A DNA stretch of 64,000 nucleotides. Origin: Hymenobacter aerilatus. Its GTDB lineage: Bacteria > Bacteroidota > Bacteroidia > Cytophagales > Hymenobacteraceae. Both the position numbers and the translations under genes were made by a program. The stretch's first letter is position 1. Each line of letters begins with the position of its first letter. The notes below the pieces were generated by a model. That model searched no databases. It had not been told where the DNA came from and was given only the letters and a program-made list of their open reading frames with translations. Positions 51,787-61,829 of this stretch are shown in pieces. The DNA is taken from contig NZ_CP095053.1 in NCBI RefSeq assembly GCF_022921095.1, positions 2,274,501-2,338,500 on the forward strand, in the 5' to 3' direction.

Positions 51787-54360
51787 ATGTACCAATCCGT
51801 TGACCTCGAACAGCTGCGCCGCGATAACCCCCGCCCCCTTTTCAAAAGCCCTTTCGAGCACCAGAAAGATGCATTCGAGAAGCTGAGTAAGCTGTTCACG
51901 TTCACCGACCAGGAACACAAGGCTGGCATACTGGTGCTGCCCACCGGCGCGGGCAAAACCTTCACTTCGGTGAACTGGATTTGCCGCAACGTACTGCCCA
52001 AAAACGCCAAGGTGCTCTGGCTGGCCCACACCGGCCACCTGCTAGAGCAGGCCTACGACACGTTCAAAAGCAACCTATTACAGGTACCGCCGCAACGACG
52101 CAGCATTAATATGCGCCTGGTATCGAGCGACCCGGAGCACTCCAATGCCTCGCAGATTGAACCGAGTGATGATATTCTCATCATCACCACCCAAACCGCC
52201 ATTTCCAACACCGAGACCACGGCCCTGGACGAAGCGGGCCGCCCCCGACAGACCGCTTTTGAGCGGTTCCTGAAACACGCCCGACAGACCCGCCTGTTCG
52301 TAGTGCTCGATGAAGCCCATCATGCCCCCGCTTACGGGTGCCGCAACCTGCTCATCGGGGGCAGCCGCTTCGCCGAGGGCATCCGCCAAAAGGTGCCGGG
52401 CTGCTACATCCTGGGCCTCACGGCCACGCCTAGCTACTCCGATGCCCGCCGCCGAGGCTGGTTGTGGGAGATATTTAAAGACGGCATCATTCACCAGGTG
52501 GAAAAGGCCGACCTGATCAGCCGCAACATCCTGGCTGTGCCGCACTACGTGCAGAAAAACACCGGCCAGGAAATTGCCGTTGATGACCGCCTGTTTGACC
52601 GCCTGGAGCGCCAGCATCAGGATTTGCCCGAGGACCTCATCGAGCGTCTGGCTCGCGACAGCGGCCGCAACGACTACATCGTAGACGACTACCTGGCTAA
52701 TCGCGCCGCCTACGGCAAAACCATCATCTTCGCCGACCGCTGGTTTCAGTGCGTGTACCTCAAGGAGAAGCTCCTGCAGCGGGCCCGCGAGCAAGGTATT
52801 CCGCTGAAGGTGGACGCCGTATACTCGCACGTGGACGCCCGCGCCAACACCGTGGAAGAGCGCAACCAGCGCAACGCAGCCGAGAACACGCGTATCCTGC
52901 ATCAGTTCCGTAATAACGAACTGGACGTGCTGCTGAACGTGCGCATGCTCTCCGAAGGCACCGACGTACCCAACGTCAATACCGTCTTCATCACACGCCA
53001 GACGACTAGCGCCATCCTGCTCACCCAGATGATTGGGCGGGCTCTACGCGGCAAGGCCGCCGGTGGTGGCCCCGACAAGGAGGTAGCCAACATCGTCTTC
53101 TTCGTTGACAACTGGAAAAAGGTCATCAATTTCGCTACACCCGAAGGCCAGGGCGGCCGCGCGGAAACGGAGCCGCGCACCCGCGGGTCTTATCCTATCG
53201 AGTTCATTTCCATTGCCCTGGTGGAAGAATTGTCGCGGCAGATCGACAGCGGGCTCGTCTTCGCCGACCGTTCCTTTCTCGACAGCCTGCCGGTGGGCTG
53301 GTACGAAACCGAGGTATTGGCCAGTACGGTTGAGGGTACGGAAACCTACCGCGAGTTCGTGGTGGTATCGGCATCGGCCCAGCCCAGGTTTGAGCGGTTC
53401 TTAGAGCACCTCAAAACCAACCTGCCCCCCCACTGGGAAGACGACTGCCTTGATGAAGCCGTGATGCAGGCACAAGCCGCGCAGTGGATAGCTGAGTTCT
53501 TCGACCCCACCGATAACACCAGCAACCTGCTCGACGCGGACCTGCTCAAGTTGTCGCGCCACTACGCCCAGGCCCGGCAGGTCCCGCCTTTCTACTCCTT
53601 CACTGAGCGCCAGCAGCACGACCTGAGCCAGATTGCCGGCGACCTGCTAGAGTTCAACGAGTTTGTGGTGCAGGATAAGCTCACCGACCTCTACCACGAT
53701 GGGTCCCGGCTGTGGCAGCGCTTTTACAAAAGCTATGAGCGGTTCAAAACAGCATTCGACGCCGAGCGCAACCGCATTTATCACCTGCGCAAGTTTGGCA
53801 GCGTCCCAGACGTGCAGGTGCACGCCCCGATTCAGCGCACCCTAGAGCAGCGGGAGCTGACGGAAGACGAAAAGCAGCAGGTGTACCATCGGGACAACTA
53901 CACCTGCCAATGCTGCGGCAAGCAGAGAGAGCCGGGGCGCCGCGTGAAGTTTGAAGTAGACCACATTGTGCCCTTCCGCTTCGGCGGTGAAACCAGCCTT
54001 AGCAATTCTCAGACGCTGTGCAGCGTCTGCCACAAGCATAAGAGCATCAACTCCATCAATTTCCGACTGCATAAGAGTCCGCTGAGCTTACCAAAGCCAA
54101 CGCTTGCAATACTACGTCTGTCGACGGCTGAATATGCCGATGAAGAGCTACGACGCGTCATCAACTTGTTTTACTACTGCAAGGCCGTTTCGCACATCTA
54201 CTGCGACACCCGGCCAAACAGCAAGTACCGTTACAAGTGGGAGGTCGTTCTGTACGAGGGCAACAACCCCGAATGGCTGTTGAAGCACAAACCAGAACTA
54301 TTGAATTTTATTCAGCAGGATATGGGCTGCCATTTGGTAGCGGATATCTTAGTCCGTTAA
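51787..54360 (+). CDS. SF2 DEAD/DEAH helicase with C-terminal HNH nuclease
   Basis: 857 residues from MYQSVDLEQLRRDNPRPLFK; the frame is open 37 codons further up, overlapping the broken small gene. The helicase motifs are complete: GILVLPTGAGKTFTSVNW (I), LDEAHH (II), LGLTATPSY (III), LLNVRMLSEGTDVPN (V) and QMIGRALRG (VI). Around residues 698-760 lies an HNH domain with zinc cysteines: YHRDNYTCQCCGK, VDHIVPFRFGGETSLSNSQT and LCSVCHKHKS. The combination of a DNA translocase and a nuclease in one chain is typical of defence enzymes that act on invading DNA. No intact methylase is visible to protect the host. Confidence 0.88.
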   Translation: MYQSVDLEQLRRDNPRPLFKSPFEHQKDAFEKLSKLFTFTDQEHKAGILVLPTGAGKTFTSVNWICRNVLPKNAKVLWLAHTGHLLEQAYDTFKSNLLQVPPQRRSINMRLVSSDPEHSNASQIEPSDDILIITTQTAISNTETTALDEAGRPRQTAFERFLKHARQTRLFVVLDEAHHAPAYGCRNLLIGGSRFAEGIRQKVPGCYILGLTATPSYSDARRRGWLWEIFKDGIIHQVEKADLISRNILAVPHYVQKNTGQEIAVDDRLFDRLERQHQDLPEDLIERLARDSGRNDYIVDDYLANRAAYGKTIIFADRWFQCVYLKEKLLQRAREQGIPLKVDAVYSHVDARANTVEERNQRNAAENTRILHQFRNNELDVLLNVRMLSEGTDVPNVNTVFITRQTTSAILLTQMIGRALRGKAAGGGPDKEVANIVFFVDNWKKVINFATPEGQGGRAETEPRTRGSYPIEFISIALVEELSRQIDSGLVFADRSFLDSLPVGWYETEVLASTVEGTETYREFVVVSASAQPRFERFLEHLKTNLPPHWEDDCLDEAVMQAQAAQWIAEFFDPTDNTSNLLDADLLKLSRHYAQARQVPPFYSFTERQQHDLSQIAGDLLEFNEFVVQDKLTDLYHDGSRLWQRFYKSYERFKTAFDAERNRIYHLRKFGSVPDVQVHAPIQRTLEQRELTEDEKQQVYHRDNYTCQCCGKQREPGRRVKFEVDHIVPFRFGGETSLSNSQTLCSVCHKHKSINSINFRLHKSPLSLPKPTLAILRLSTAEYADEELRRVINLFYYCKAVSHIYCDTRPNSKYRYKWEVVLYEGNNPEWLLKHKPELLNFIQQDMGCHLVADILVR

Positions 54361-54427
54361 GTGTTATCCGGATTGTTTAAGCTACCCGGGCAAGAGTTTA
54401 TTCTAAAGCTATTTTGATTTAACCGCA

Positions 54428-57400
54428 ATGCCTACTACTCCGCTATCCAACTTCTCCTTCCTAGAAGCTGCCTGGCCCGACCTTTATGAGCCAGCCCGTG
54501 AGGCGGAGTTGCACGTCTGGAGTGCACCGCGCCTAGCGGCCCTCAGCAGCCGCATTGCTCTAGAAAACGCAATTCGGTGGGTGTACGACAACGACAGCAG
54601 CCTCACAATTCCCTATCAGGATAACCTGGCGACACTCCTCCATGAGTCCGGTTTCCGCAATCTGATTGGCAGCATCCAATTCCAAGGGGGCAACTACGTA
54701 CGTAAACTGGGCAACCAGGCCGCTCACCAGAAAGTAAGTCCTACCGGTCCCGAAGCCTTTGATGCCCTACGACATTTGTATGGCTTTCTGGCCTTCGTAG
54801 CCGCGGCTTACAGCCCCGAGCGGCCTCGCATTCGGCCCTTCGATGAAACTCTGCTGCCTGCCGCCGACGCCTCTGATACCACCCAAGTGCAGGCGCAGAA
54901 GCTGGAGGCCGACTATCTGGCTCAGCAAGAGGAGTTGGCTCGCAAAACAGCCCAACTCGCGGCCAACGCCCAACAACTCGCCGCTTTGCAGGCTAGCCTG
55001 GCTGCTATTCAGGAAGTGAAGGCCTACAACCTGGCTCACCCTGTAGCTATGCCGCAGGCCATTACCGAAGCTGAAACGAGGCGGCGTTACATCGACCTGC
55101 TGCTGCGCGAGGCTGGCTGGGACGTCACCGCGCCCCGGGTGTGCGAGTTCGAGGTAACCGGCATACCCTTGAGCACGAACCCCAGCGGGAAAGGCTACGC
55201 CGACTATGTACTCTGGGACGACAACGGCCGGCCGCTAGCCGTGGTGGAAGCCAAGAAAACCATGGCTGAACCCACCAAAGGCCGATACCAGGCCACGCTT
55301 TACGCTAACTGCCTGGAGCAGATGACTGGTCAGCGCCCGATCGTGTTCTATACCAATGGCTTTGAAAATTTCTTGCTCGATGACCACCCCGCCACCGATT
55401 ACCCGCCCCGGCAGGTGGCCGGCTTCCTTACCAAGAATGAGCTACGCCGGATGCTGCTACGCCGCACCTCACGGCACAACCTTACCCAGGCCAGCATCAA
55501 CCCCGCCATTGCCGGCCGCTACTACCAGGCCGAGGCCATTGGCCGGGTAGCCACCCGGTTTCAGACCCAGAAGCAGCGCGGGGCCTTGCTGGTAATGGCT
55601 ACCGGCTCGGGCAAAACGCGTACTGCTGCTGCCCTTGTCGATGTACTACTAAAAGCGGGCTGGGTGACTAGAGTACTGTTCCTGGCTGACCGTAAAGCCT
55701 TGGTGCGCCAAGCTAAAAATGCCTTTGCTGAGCATCTACCTAGCCTCTCACTAGTCAATATCACCCAGGAAAAGGAGGATAGCAACAGCCGCATGGTGTT
55801 CTCCACTTATCCCACGATGATGAACCGCATCGATGGCGAAGTAGCACCCGGTGCGACCCGCCTCTACGGTCCCGGCTACTTCGACCTCATTATCGTGGAC
55901 GAGGCTCACCGCTCGGTTTACCAGAAGTATCAGACCATTTTCGAGTACTTCGATTCCCTGCTCATCGGCCTTACAGCTACACCTATTGCCCAGATTGACC
56001 GCAACACCTACGAGCTGTTCGGCCTGGAAGACCACCAGCCTGCCTACGCCTACGAGCTTAACCAAGCCGTGCAGGACAAATACTTGGTGCCACCCAAGGC
56101 CCTCTCGGTGCCCTTGAAATTCCAGCGCCAGGGCATCAAGTACAACGAGCTGAGCGAGGCTAAAAAGGAAGAGTACGAAGAAGAATTCCGGGATGAGGCT
56201 ACCGGCCTAGTACCCGACGAAATTGGGTCAAGTGCCCTGAATGCATGGCTTTTCAATCAAAGTACGGTAGATGAAGTACTGCGCTTTGTGCTGGAGCGCG
56301 GAGTGAAGGTGGAAGGCGGCGACAAGCTGGGCAAAACTATTCTCTTCGCGCGCAGTCACCGCCATGCCTTGTTTATTGAGGAACGATTTCATAAGCTGTT
56401 CCCGCAGTTGGGCGGTGGCTTCGTACACATCATTGACAACTACGAAGAGTACGCTCAGGCCCTGCTCGACAACTTTTCGGAAACCGACAAGATTCCCCAG
56501 CTGGCCATTTCGGTGGATATGCTCGATACCGGCATCGCCATTTCGGACGTAGTGAATCCGGTATTTTTCAAGGCGGTGCGCTCCAGTGCCAAGTTCTGGC
56601 AAATGCTGGGCCGCGGTACCCGCCTGCGCTCCGATCTGTTTGGTCCTGGACAACATAAGGAGCACTTTGTGGTCTTCGATTTTTGCGAGAACTTCGAATT
56701 CTTTGAGGCTCAGCCTGAAGGTCTGATAGGTAGCAACCAAGTACCTCTGAGCCAGCAGATTTTTACGGCTCGCCTCACGCTGGCTGAAGTGCTGCGCCAA
56801 CCCGAGTACCACACCGATGAGGCGCATCGGCAACTGCGCAGGGATTTGTTGGATACATTACACGGCCAGGTTGCCGCCCTCGACCAGGACTCCTTTGCCG
56901 TGCGGGCACGCCTGCGACACGTGGAAGAGTTTGGCGGGCCTCGCGCCCGCTGGGAGGCCCTCACCAAAGTGGACGTACAAAATCTGGAAAACCACCTTGC
57001 CCCCTTAGCCCCCGTGGAAGGAACCGACGAGCTGGCCCGCCGCTTCGATTTGATGGTATTGAACCTGATGCTGGCCATCGTGCAAAAAAGCACCCATCAG
57101 CAGGGCTACATCGAGCGGATTGCTAACCTGGGCTACAACCTTAACAGCCAGAAGGCCAGCGTGCCGGCCGTGCTCCGGCAAAAGGAGCTATTGCAGCAGG
57201 TGCAGCAGAAGCAATACTGGCAGTACGCTACCCTACCCGACTTGGAAGCCCTGCGCCAAAACCTACGCGACCTAGTGAAGTTCCTAGATCGTGACCAGCA
57301 GCCAGTAGTGTACACCCACTTTGCCGACCAGTTAGACGCCGCCGCCGTAGCCGAAAAGGACATCACTACCTGGGGCAGCACGGTGCTGGAAAGCTACTAT

Positions 57401-57877
57401 CAGCGTGTAGCCCGCTACATCCGCAACAATCAACATCACCTCACCATCAGCCGCTTGCGCACCAATCAGCCTATCACGGCCACCGAGTTGCACGAGTTGG
57501 AGCGCCTAGTATCCGACGGTCACGAGCGGGGCACCGTAGCCGACCTGCACAAGGAGTTGGGCCAGCCGAAGCCGCTAGGCGAGTTTATCCGCAGCCTGCT
57601 CGGGCTTGATGTGAATGCCGCCAAAGAAGCCTTTGCCGGTTTCCTAAGCGGCCGCACGCTGCAGCCCGACCAGATATTACTTCGTCAACAGTCTCATCGA
57701 CTACCTAGCCCACAACGGCACCATCGTCCGTCGGAAGCTGTTCGAGAGCCCTTTCACCGAGAAGCACCACCAGGGCGTAGTAGGCGTGTTTCGGGAGGAA
57801 ACCCAAGTGCGGGAGCTGTTCAGGATTGTCGATTTGGTCAACCAAAACGCACAGGCATCGGCGTAGACAATGCTTAA
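54428..57877 (+). CDS. hsdR: Type I restriction enzyme R subunit, C-terminal frameshift
   Basis: 1149 residues as read. An N-terminal DUF4145-like helical domain (to about 125), a coiled coil (about 155-195), the nuclease core with YADYVLWDDNGRPLAVVEAK near 256-275, and the motor: VMATGSGKTRTAAAL, IIVDEAHRSVYQKYQ, IGLTATPI. Motif V reads DTGIAISDVVNPVFFK where the relic at 10.5 kb has DTGIDIPDVVNLVFFK, and GRGTRLRSDLFG where the relic has RLRPDLFG. Near 57676 one extra base shifts the frame; in the other frame YFVNSLIDYLAHNGTIVRRK continues to TAG at 57864-57866, the natural end. Without hsdM and with a half hsdS, restriction by this system is unlikely. Confidence 0.88.
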   Translation: MPTTPLSNFSFLEAAWPDLYEPAREAELHVWSAPRLAALSSRIALENAIRWVYDNDSSLTIPYQDNLATLLHESGFRNLIGSIQFQGGNYVRKLGNQAAHQKVSPTGPEAFDALRHLYGFLAFVAAAYSPERPRIRPFDETLLPAADASDTTQVQAQKLEADYLAQQEELARKTAQLAANAQQLAALQASLAAIQEVKAYNLAHPVAMPQAITEAETRRRYIDLLLREAGWDVTAPRVCEFEVTGIPLSTNPSGKGYADYVLWDDNGRPLAVVEAKKTMAEPTKGRYQATLYANCLEQMTGQRPIVFYTNGFENFLLDDHPATDYPPRQVAGFLTKNELRRMLLRRTSRHNLTQASINPAIAGRYYQAEAIGRVATRFQTQKQRGALLVMATGSGKTRTAAALVDVLLKAGWVTRVLFLADRKALVRQAKNAFAEHLPSLSLVNITQEKEDSNSRMVFSTYPTMMNRIDGEVAPGATRLYGPGYFDLIIVDEAHRSVYQKYQTIFEYFDSLLIGLTATPIAQIDRNTYELFGLEDHQPAYAYELNQAVQDKYLVPPKALSVPLKFQRQGIKYNELSEAKKEEYEEEFRDEATGLVPDEIGSSALNAWLFNQSTVDEVLRFVLERGVKVEGGDKLGKTILFARSHRHALFIEERFHKLFPQLGGGFVHIIDNYEEYAQALLDNFSETDKIPQLAISVDMLDTGIAISDVVNPVFFKAVRSSAKFWQMLGRGTRLRSDLFGPGQHKEHFVVFDFCENFEFFEAQPEGLIGSNQVPLSQQIFTARLTLAEVLRQPEYHTDEAHRQLRRDLLDTLHGQVAALDQDSFAVRARLRHVEEFGGPRARWEALTKVDVQNLENHLAPLAPVEGTDELARRFDLMVLNLMLAIVQKSTHQQGYIERIANLGYNLNSQKASVPAVLRQKELLQQVQQKQYWQYATLPDLEALRQNLRDLVKFLDRDQQPVVYTHFADQLDAAAVAEKDITTWGSTVLESYYQRVARYIRNNQHHLTISRLRTNQPITATELHELERLVSDGHERGTVADLHKELGQPKPLGEFIRSLLGLDVNAAKEAFAGFLSGRTLQPDQILLRQQSHRLPSPQRHHRPSEAVREPFHREAPPGRSRRVSGGNPSAGAVQDCRFGQPKRTGIGVDNA

Positions 57878-57930
57878 TACTAGACTTTTAGCAGAAATTT
57901 CATCAGTATACCAGCAAGTATAAACACCTA

Positions 57931-60774
57931 ATGGCCGATACTTCATTGGAAACTCCGCTGTTGCTGGGCCGTGACGATATTGGTCGGCTGGCCTATGGTG
58001 CGGGACCAGGGGTAGGTATGCGCTTCGTGAAAGAATACTTCCCGCAGACACAACAAGTGCTACGCATCGCCACGGCATATTTTACCTTGCGCGGCTATAA
58101 GTTGGGACGCGAGTTTGTAGCTCCCATCGCGCAACTACATATTCTGGTAGGACGCTCTGAAGAAAAGCACGCCTACGAAGCTGTCATCGATGAAATCGAG
58201 GCAGAGTTGGGCCAATGTGATACAGACCTGATGGCAGCCGTAACGGACTTGCTGCAACGCATTCGTACTGGTCGGTTTTTTATTCGCGAAGCCCGGTCAA
58301 TGCAAGTGCCGTTTCACTGCAAAATTTACCTGATTGACGAGCAGTTGGTCTGGCATGGCTCGTGCAACTACACTTACAAAGGGCTGTGCGTATCAGCCGA
58401 GCAGGTCAGTGTCAGCTATGATAAACCTCAGGTTCAGGCTTGGATTAGCTGGTACGATCAGGTGGCCACGCAGGCCCATAATCTGCTGCGAGAGTTAGAG
58501 AAACGGCTAGATCAATGGCAGCTTCTGGCTACGCCGTTCGATGCCTATCTGAAGATGCTCCTGCTGCTCGACCATTTACCCGAACTGCCGAAGCATAACG
58601 GTGCATTTGCTCCAGCTTTCTACCAGCGTGGTGTTATTGCGCGGGCGTTGCGCCAGGAGCAGGATTTCGGTGGTTCGCTAATTGTGGCCGCTACTGGTTT
58701 AGGTAAAACCATTATCGGAGCCGAAATAGCGGGCCGTTTGCAAGTACAGGGTCGGATTCGCCAAACTATTTTGATTGCCCCAACCGGCGTGCTGCCCGAA
58801 TGGGAACAGCAACTGGATGGCCGCGACGTGCGCTATAAGCATTTTACGCCCCAGGTGGTATTCCGGAAGGCCTCGGAGCAAGAACGTGGGCAAGTACACC
58901 ACCTTGACAAAGTACTACGGCAAGCCGACCAGCACACGCTGCTGCTTATTGATGAGGCGCACTTTTATCGTAATCAGCTGCTGGTAGATGTTTCTGCCAA
59001 GCGCGACAGCCGCGTATACAACCGGCTGCTGCCCCTGGTAGCTGCGGGTGCCCGGGTAGTATTGCTCACGGCAACGGTGTACGGCACCAGCTACCAGAAC
59101 CTCAATAGTCTGCTGCATCTGTTGCCGCATTCGCCGGACGAAAGTACAGGCCATCCATTACCACGGAGTGTCCGCTCGCACCAGCAATTTCTTGCGCTTC
59201 CCGTAACAACGGTGCTGGGTCTGCCCCATGTACTGAAGCTGGCCAGGAACCGCGGCGACGTGGACAACCAAGGTCGGACGTTTATTCAGTTCGAGCACGA
59301 GCGGCGCTACCTCCCGCGTTTTATGCGCCTGCGTACAGTGTCTTATCAACTGCTGATGCTGCCTGAAATGGAGCGAGCAGCTGAATCGCGTTGCTTCGAC
59401 CAGCAGTTTAAAGTCCGCCATTTATATTCTGACGATGCCACTCTGCAGCACCGCGTTGGCCTCACCGACGCAGTATACAACACAACCATCGGCAGCTGGC
59501 TCAGCTCTCCTGCAGCAGCTAGCCTATCACTGATCAAGAATCTGGGTTCGCGCGATGCGACGGGCCAGCGTGGTACTGCCACCGATAACAAGAAGCGCCG
59601 GCGAGAGCCCAAGGCATTTGAGACACCGTTGTGGTTGGCATCAGATACTCGACAACAGCATTTAGCGCCGCTGTTGACGGCGCTTCAGCAGCTCAGCACG
59701 CCGGCCGACGATAAATACCAGGCTGTAGCCCGCATAGTAGAGCGGCATTGCGTAGTCGAACGTGGTAAGGTGCTTCTATTTGTTAACCGGCTTTCTACGG
59801 CCATTTATCTAAAAAAAGCGTTTGAGCAGCAGTTTACTATGCTGCGTATCGGCTGCACGGTGGAAGAAGCGCGGGGCGTAGCTCGCCTGGCCTCGCCCGA
59901 GCAGCGTCGCACCATTCTGACAGATTTCTCGCCTAAATCGCACCACCAGATGGGCCGCGATAAATACGAGGTGTTACTTTGCACCGATGCTGACGGCGTT
60001 GGCGTCAACTTGCAGGATTGTGCCACGGTGGTAAACTATGACCCACCCAGCGGGGCTGATGTACTGTTCCAGCGCGTTGGGCGCATCCTGCGCATGACCA
60101 CCGACCCAACTCGCGAAGTACACGTGTACACACTCGCGCCCAGTCTGCTGACCGAAAACGGCAATCGGAGCCGAGTGGCGCATACTGTGCGAGAATTGTT
60201 TGAGCGTATTACCCAACGACACGAAAAGTCGCGCAGCATTACGGGCGCGGCTGTGTATGCGCCCGGTGCGCAAACCGATATCCAGCTGGATGGCGACATT
60301 GATGCGGCCGATTTTGTCCAGCAAGACGAGCTACTCACTGATATCGGCGGCCTAGGAGCTAAATCTGCTCTGACGCACACGGCCACCCTAGAACGCTACC
60401 GTTCGCAAGCCGTCACCTTGCCTTCCTTTCTGCTAAGTGCCTGTACCTACTCCTCAGCGCAGCCACGAGTAATCGTATTGATTCAGCATGGCACCTCTTA
60501 TCGCCTGATTTGCTACAACTGCAAAAAGCAACAGCTGGAAACGCAGCATCAGGACTGGGAACTGCTTGACTGGGTTAGAAGCGAGCCGACTGCTTGCAAA
60601 GCGCCCGTGGCAGCTGACCAAGTAGAATACGAAGCTAACCAAGCAGTAAAGCGCTGGGCTATTGAGCAGCAAATAGAGATAGGTGAAGTAATAAAGCGGT
60701 GCGCCATATATTTATTGCCCGCCCGGCAACGGCATCATCAGGTCCGGCAGTTGCTCCGTAGTCTAACCCAGTAA
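57931..60774 (+). CDS. Phospholipase-D-like domain fused to SF2 helicase
   Basis: 947 residues. The N-terminal 200 residues carry one HKD-type half site, FHCKIYLIDEQLVWHGSCNY (H-x-K with Gly-Ser and Asn downstream), as in PLD-superfamily nucleases, which usually pair two such halves by dimerising. From about 240 an SF2 motor follows: VAATGLGKTIIGAEIAG, LLLIDEAHF, VVLLTATVY, VLLCTDADGVGVNLQDC and QRVGRILRM. A Swi2/Snf2-like arrangement is likely. PLD-helicase fusions are common in defence islands. It starts 54 bases after hsdR on the same strand and appears intact. Confidence 0.88.
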   Translation: MADTSLETPLLLGRDDIGRLAYGAGPGVGMRFVKEYFPQTQQVLRIATAYFTLRGYKLGREFVAPIAQLHILVGRSEEKHAYEAVIDEIEAELGQCDTDLMAAVTDLLQRIRTGRFFIREARSMQVPFHCKIYLIDEQLVWHGSCNYTYKGLCVSAEQVSVSYDKPQVQAWISWYDQVATQAHNLLRELEKRLDQWQLLATPFDAYLKMLLLLDHLPELPKHNGAFAPAFYQRGVIARALRQEQDFGGSLIVAATGLGKTIIGAEIAGRLQVQGRIRQTILIAPTGVLPEWEQQLDGRDVRYKHFTPQVVFRKASEQERGQVHHLDKVLRQADQHTLLLIDEAHFYRNQLLVDVSAKRDSRVYNRLLPLVAAGARVVLLTATVYGTSYQNLNSLLHLLPHSPDESTGHPLPRSVRSHQQFLALPVTTVLGLPHVLKLARNRGDVDNQGRTFIQFEHERRYLPRFMRLRTVSYQLLMLPEMERAAESRCFDQQFKVRHLYSDDATLQHRVGLTDAVYNTTIGSWLSSPAAASLSLIKNLGSRDATGQRGTATDNKKRRREPKAFETPLWLASDTRQQHLAPLLTALQQLSTPADDKYQAVARIVERHCVVERGKVLLFVNRLSTAIYLKKAFEQQFTMLRIGCTVEEARGVARLASPEQRRTILTDFSPKSHHQMGRDKYEVLLCTDADGVGVNLQDCATVVNYDPPSGADVLFQRVGRILRMTTDPTREVHVYTLAPSLLTENGNRSRVAHTVRELFERITQRHEKSRSITGAAVYAPGAQTDIQLDGDIDAADFVQQDELLTDIGGLGAKSALTHTATLERYRSQAVTLPSFLLSACTYSSAQPRVIVLIQHGTSYRLICYNCKKQQLETQHQDWELLDWVRSEPTACKAPVAADQVEYEANQAVKRWAIEQQIEIGEVIKRCAIYLLPARQRHHQVRQLLRSLTQ

Positions 60775-60883
60775 CCAAATCACTCTATCTAGATATAGCA
60801 TTGATCATCAGCAAAACATACTACTAGCGTTTTCGCCAGCACAGATACTACTTCGTTAAATACTCAGTGAAAACTTTTACTGT

Positions 60884-61144
60884 ATGATCTTATCATTCAA
60901 TACTGCTGACCGCTACAATGGCACTTATAAACCTACTCTAGATACGCTTATCATTACCCACGATGCCGTACTGGTGAAGCTTTATACCGAAGGCTATTCG
61001 GCGGAAGACATGGTGGACTTTGTCTCCGACCTGATTGCTCTCGGACAGTTCAGTTTGGAAACGCTCAACGACGACCTGCGTCGGGCACGCGTAGCCGCAG
61101 AGGTCGATACTGCCCGTCCCGCTGTTGAGGTGGCCCCTAGCTAG
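60884..61144 (+). CDS. Small hypothetical protein, 86 residues
   Basis: MILSFNTADRYNGTYKPTLD, then a helical, acidic region SAEDMVDFVSDLIALGQFSL. No family is recognised. It lies between the PLD-helicase and the regulator remnant and stops one base before that frame begins, so it may have been part of the same lost gene or operon. Confidence 0.4.
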   Translation: MILSFNTADRYNGTYKPTLDTLIITHDAVLVKLYTEGYSAEDMVDFVSDLIALGQFSLETLNDDLRRARVAAEVDTARPAVEVAPS

Positions 61145-61617
61145 GTGCAATTGTATCTACGAGGCCTGTTCAATACGCCGACCCCGAGTGGCCCGCCACT
61201 ACGACACACGCCCGAGGTGCCGCTCAGCATCCAACTGCCCGATACCATAGCCGAAGAACATCAGACCATCCGGATACTGCGCCAACGTTTTCCGGCACTG
61301 CCGATAGCCACCGCCCGCCGCCTGCTGGACTATCCGTTTCCCGGCAACATCCGGGAGTGCAAAATACGATTGAGGGGCTCTACATGCTGCACGCAGAAAG
61401 CGAAATTGAGTTGCATCATCTACCCCGCCGCTTGCGTGAACCAGCTGCCGGCACCCTTTCGCTGCGCCTACTCGACGCGGAGCGAGTACATATACTGCAT
61501 GTGTTGAAACTCAAAAAGGGAGTGAAGCTCCAGGCTGCTATGGCCTTGGACATTGACGAGCGCACACTGGCGGCCAAGCTGCGGGGATACGAAAGCGATG
61601 CTACCACTAACGCGTGA
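61145..61617 (+). pseudogene. C-terminal remnant of a sigma-54 activator (NtrC-like), frameshifted
   Basis: The frame at 61145 gives RFPALPIATARRLLDYPFPG followed by NIRE, the end of an AAA+ sigma-54 interaction domain. Near 61357 the frame shifts and continues as QNTIEGLYMLHAESEIELHH then a Fis-type helix-turn-helix, ERVHILHVLKLKKGVKLQAA with DIDERTLAAKLRGYE. Everything N-terminal (receiver or sensor, Walker motifs) is missing. A non-functional fragment. Confidence 0.7.
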
Positions 61618-61698
61618 GACATGAAGCAATGTAAACCAACGTGTAAACCAACAACAAAAAGCCACCCAGCATCTAAGCTAAGTGGCTCATTATCAACG

Positions 61699-61743
61699 TG
61701 ACCCCGATGTGATTCGAACACATGACCGGCTGCTTAGAAGGCA
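61699..61743 (-). tRNA. 3' fragment of tRNA-Arg(TCT), left attachment site of an integrated element
   Basis: On the minus strand the bases give anticodon loop CTTCTAA (anticodon TCT), stem half GCAGC, variable CGGTC, T-stem ATGTG, T-loop TTCGAAT, CACAT, acceptor half CGGGGTC and discriminator A, all with exact tRNA spacing. The 5' half is absent: to the right only TGC of the anticodon stem matches. Such a fragment remains when an element integrates into the 3' end of a tRNA gene. Its orientation places the element to the right, which is where the integrase lies. Confidence 0.8.
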
Positions 61744-61829
61744 TAATGCCATTCGTATTTGTCTGCTACTATCAGTTATCAAATCCACGCTTAAACGATT
61801 ATAAGGCCATTTTTAGTAATTGCCCTCTA

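Noticed and set aside
61699..61772. Complete tRNA-Arg gene
   Set aside because: No D-arm or 5' acceptor strand can be found; only the 3' part from the anticodon stem onward fits.
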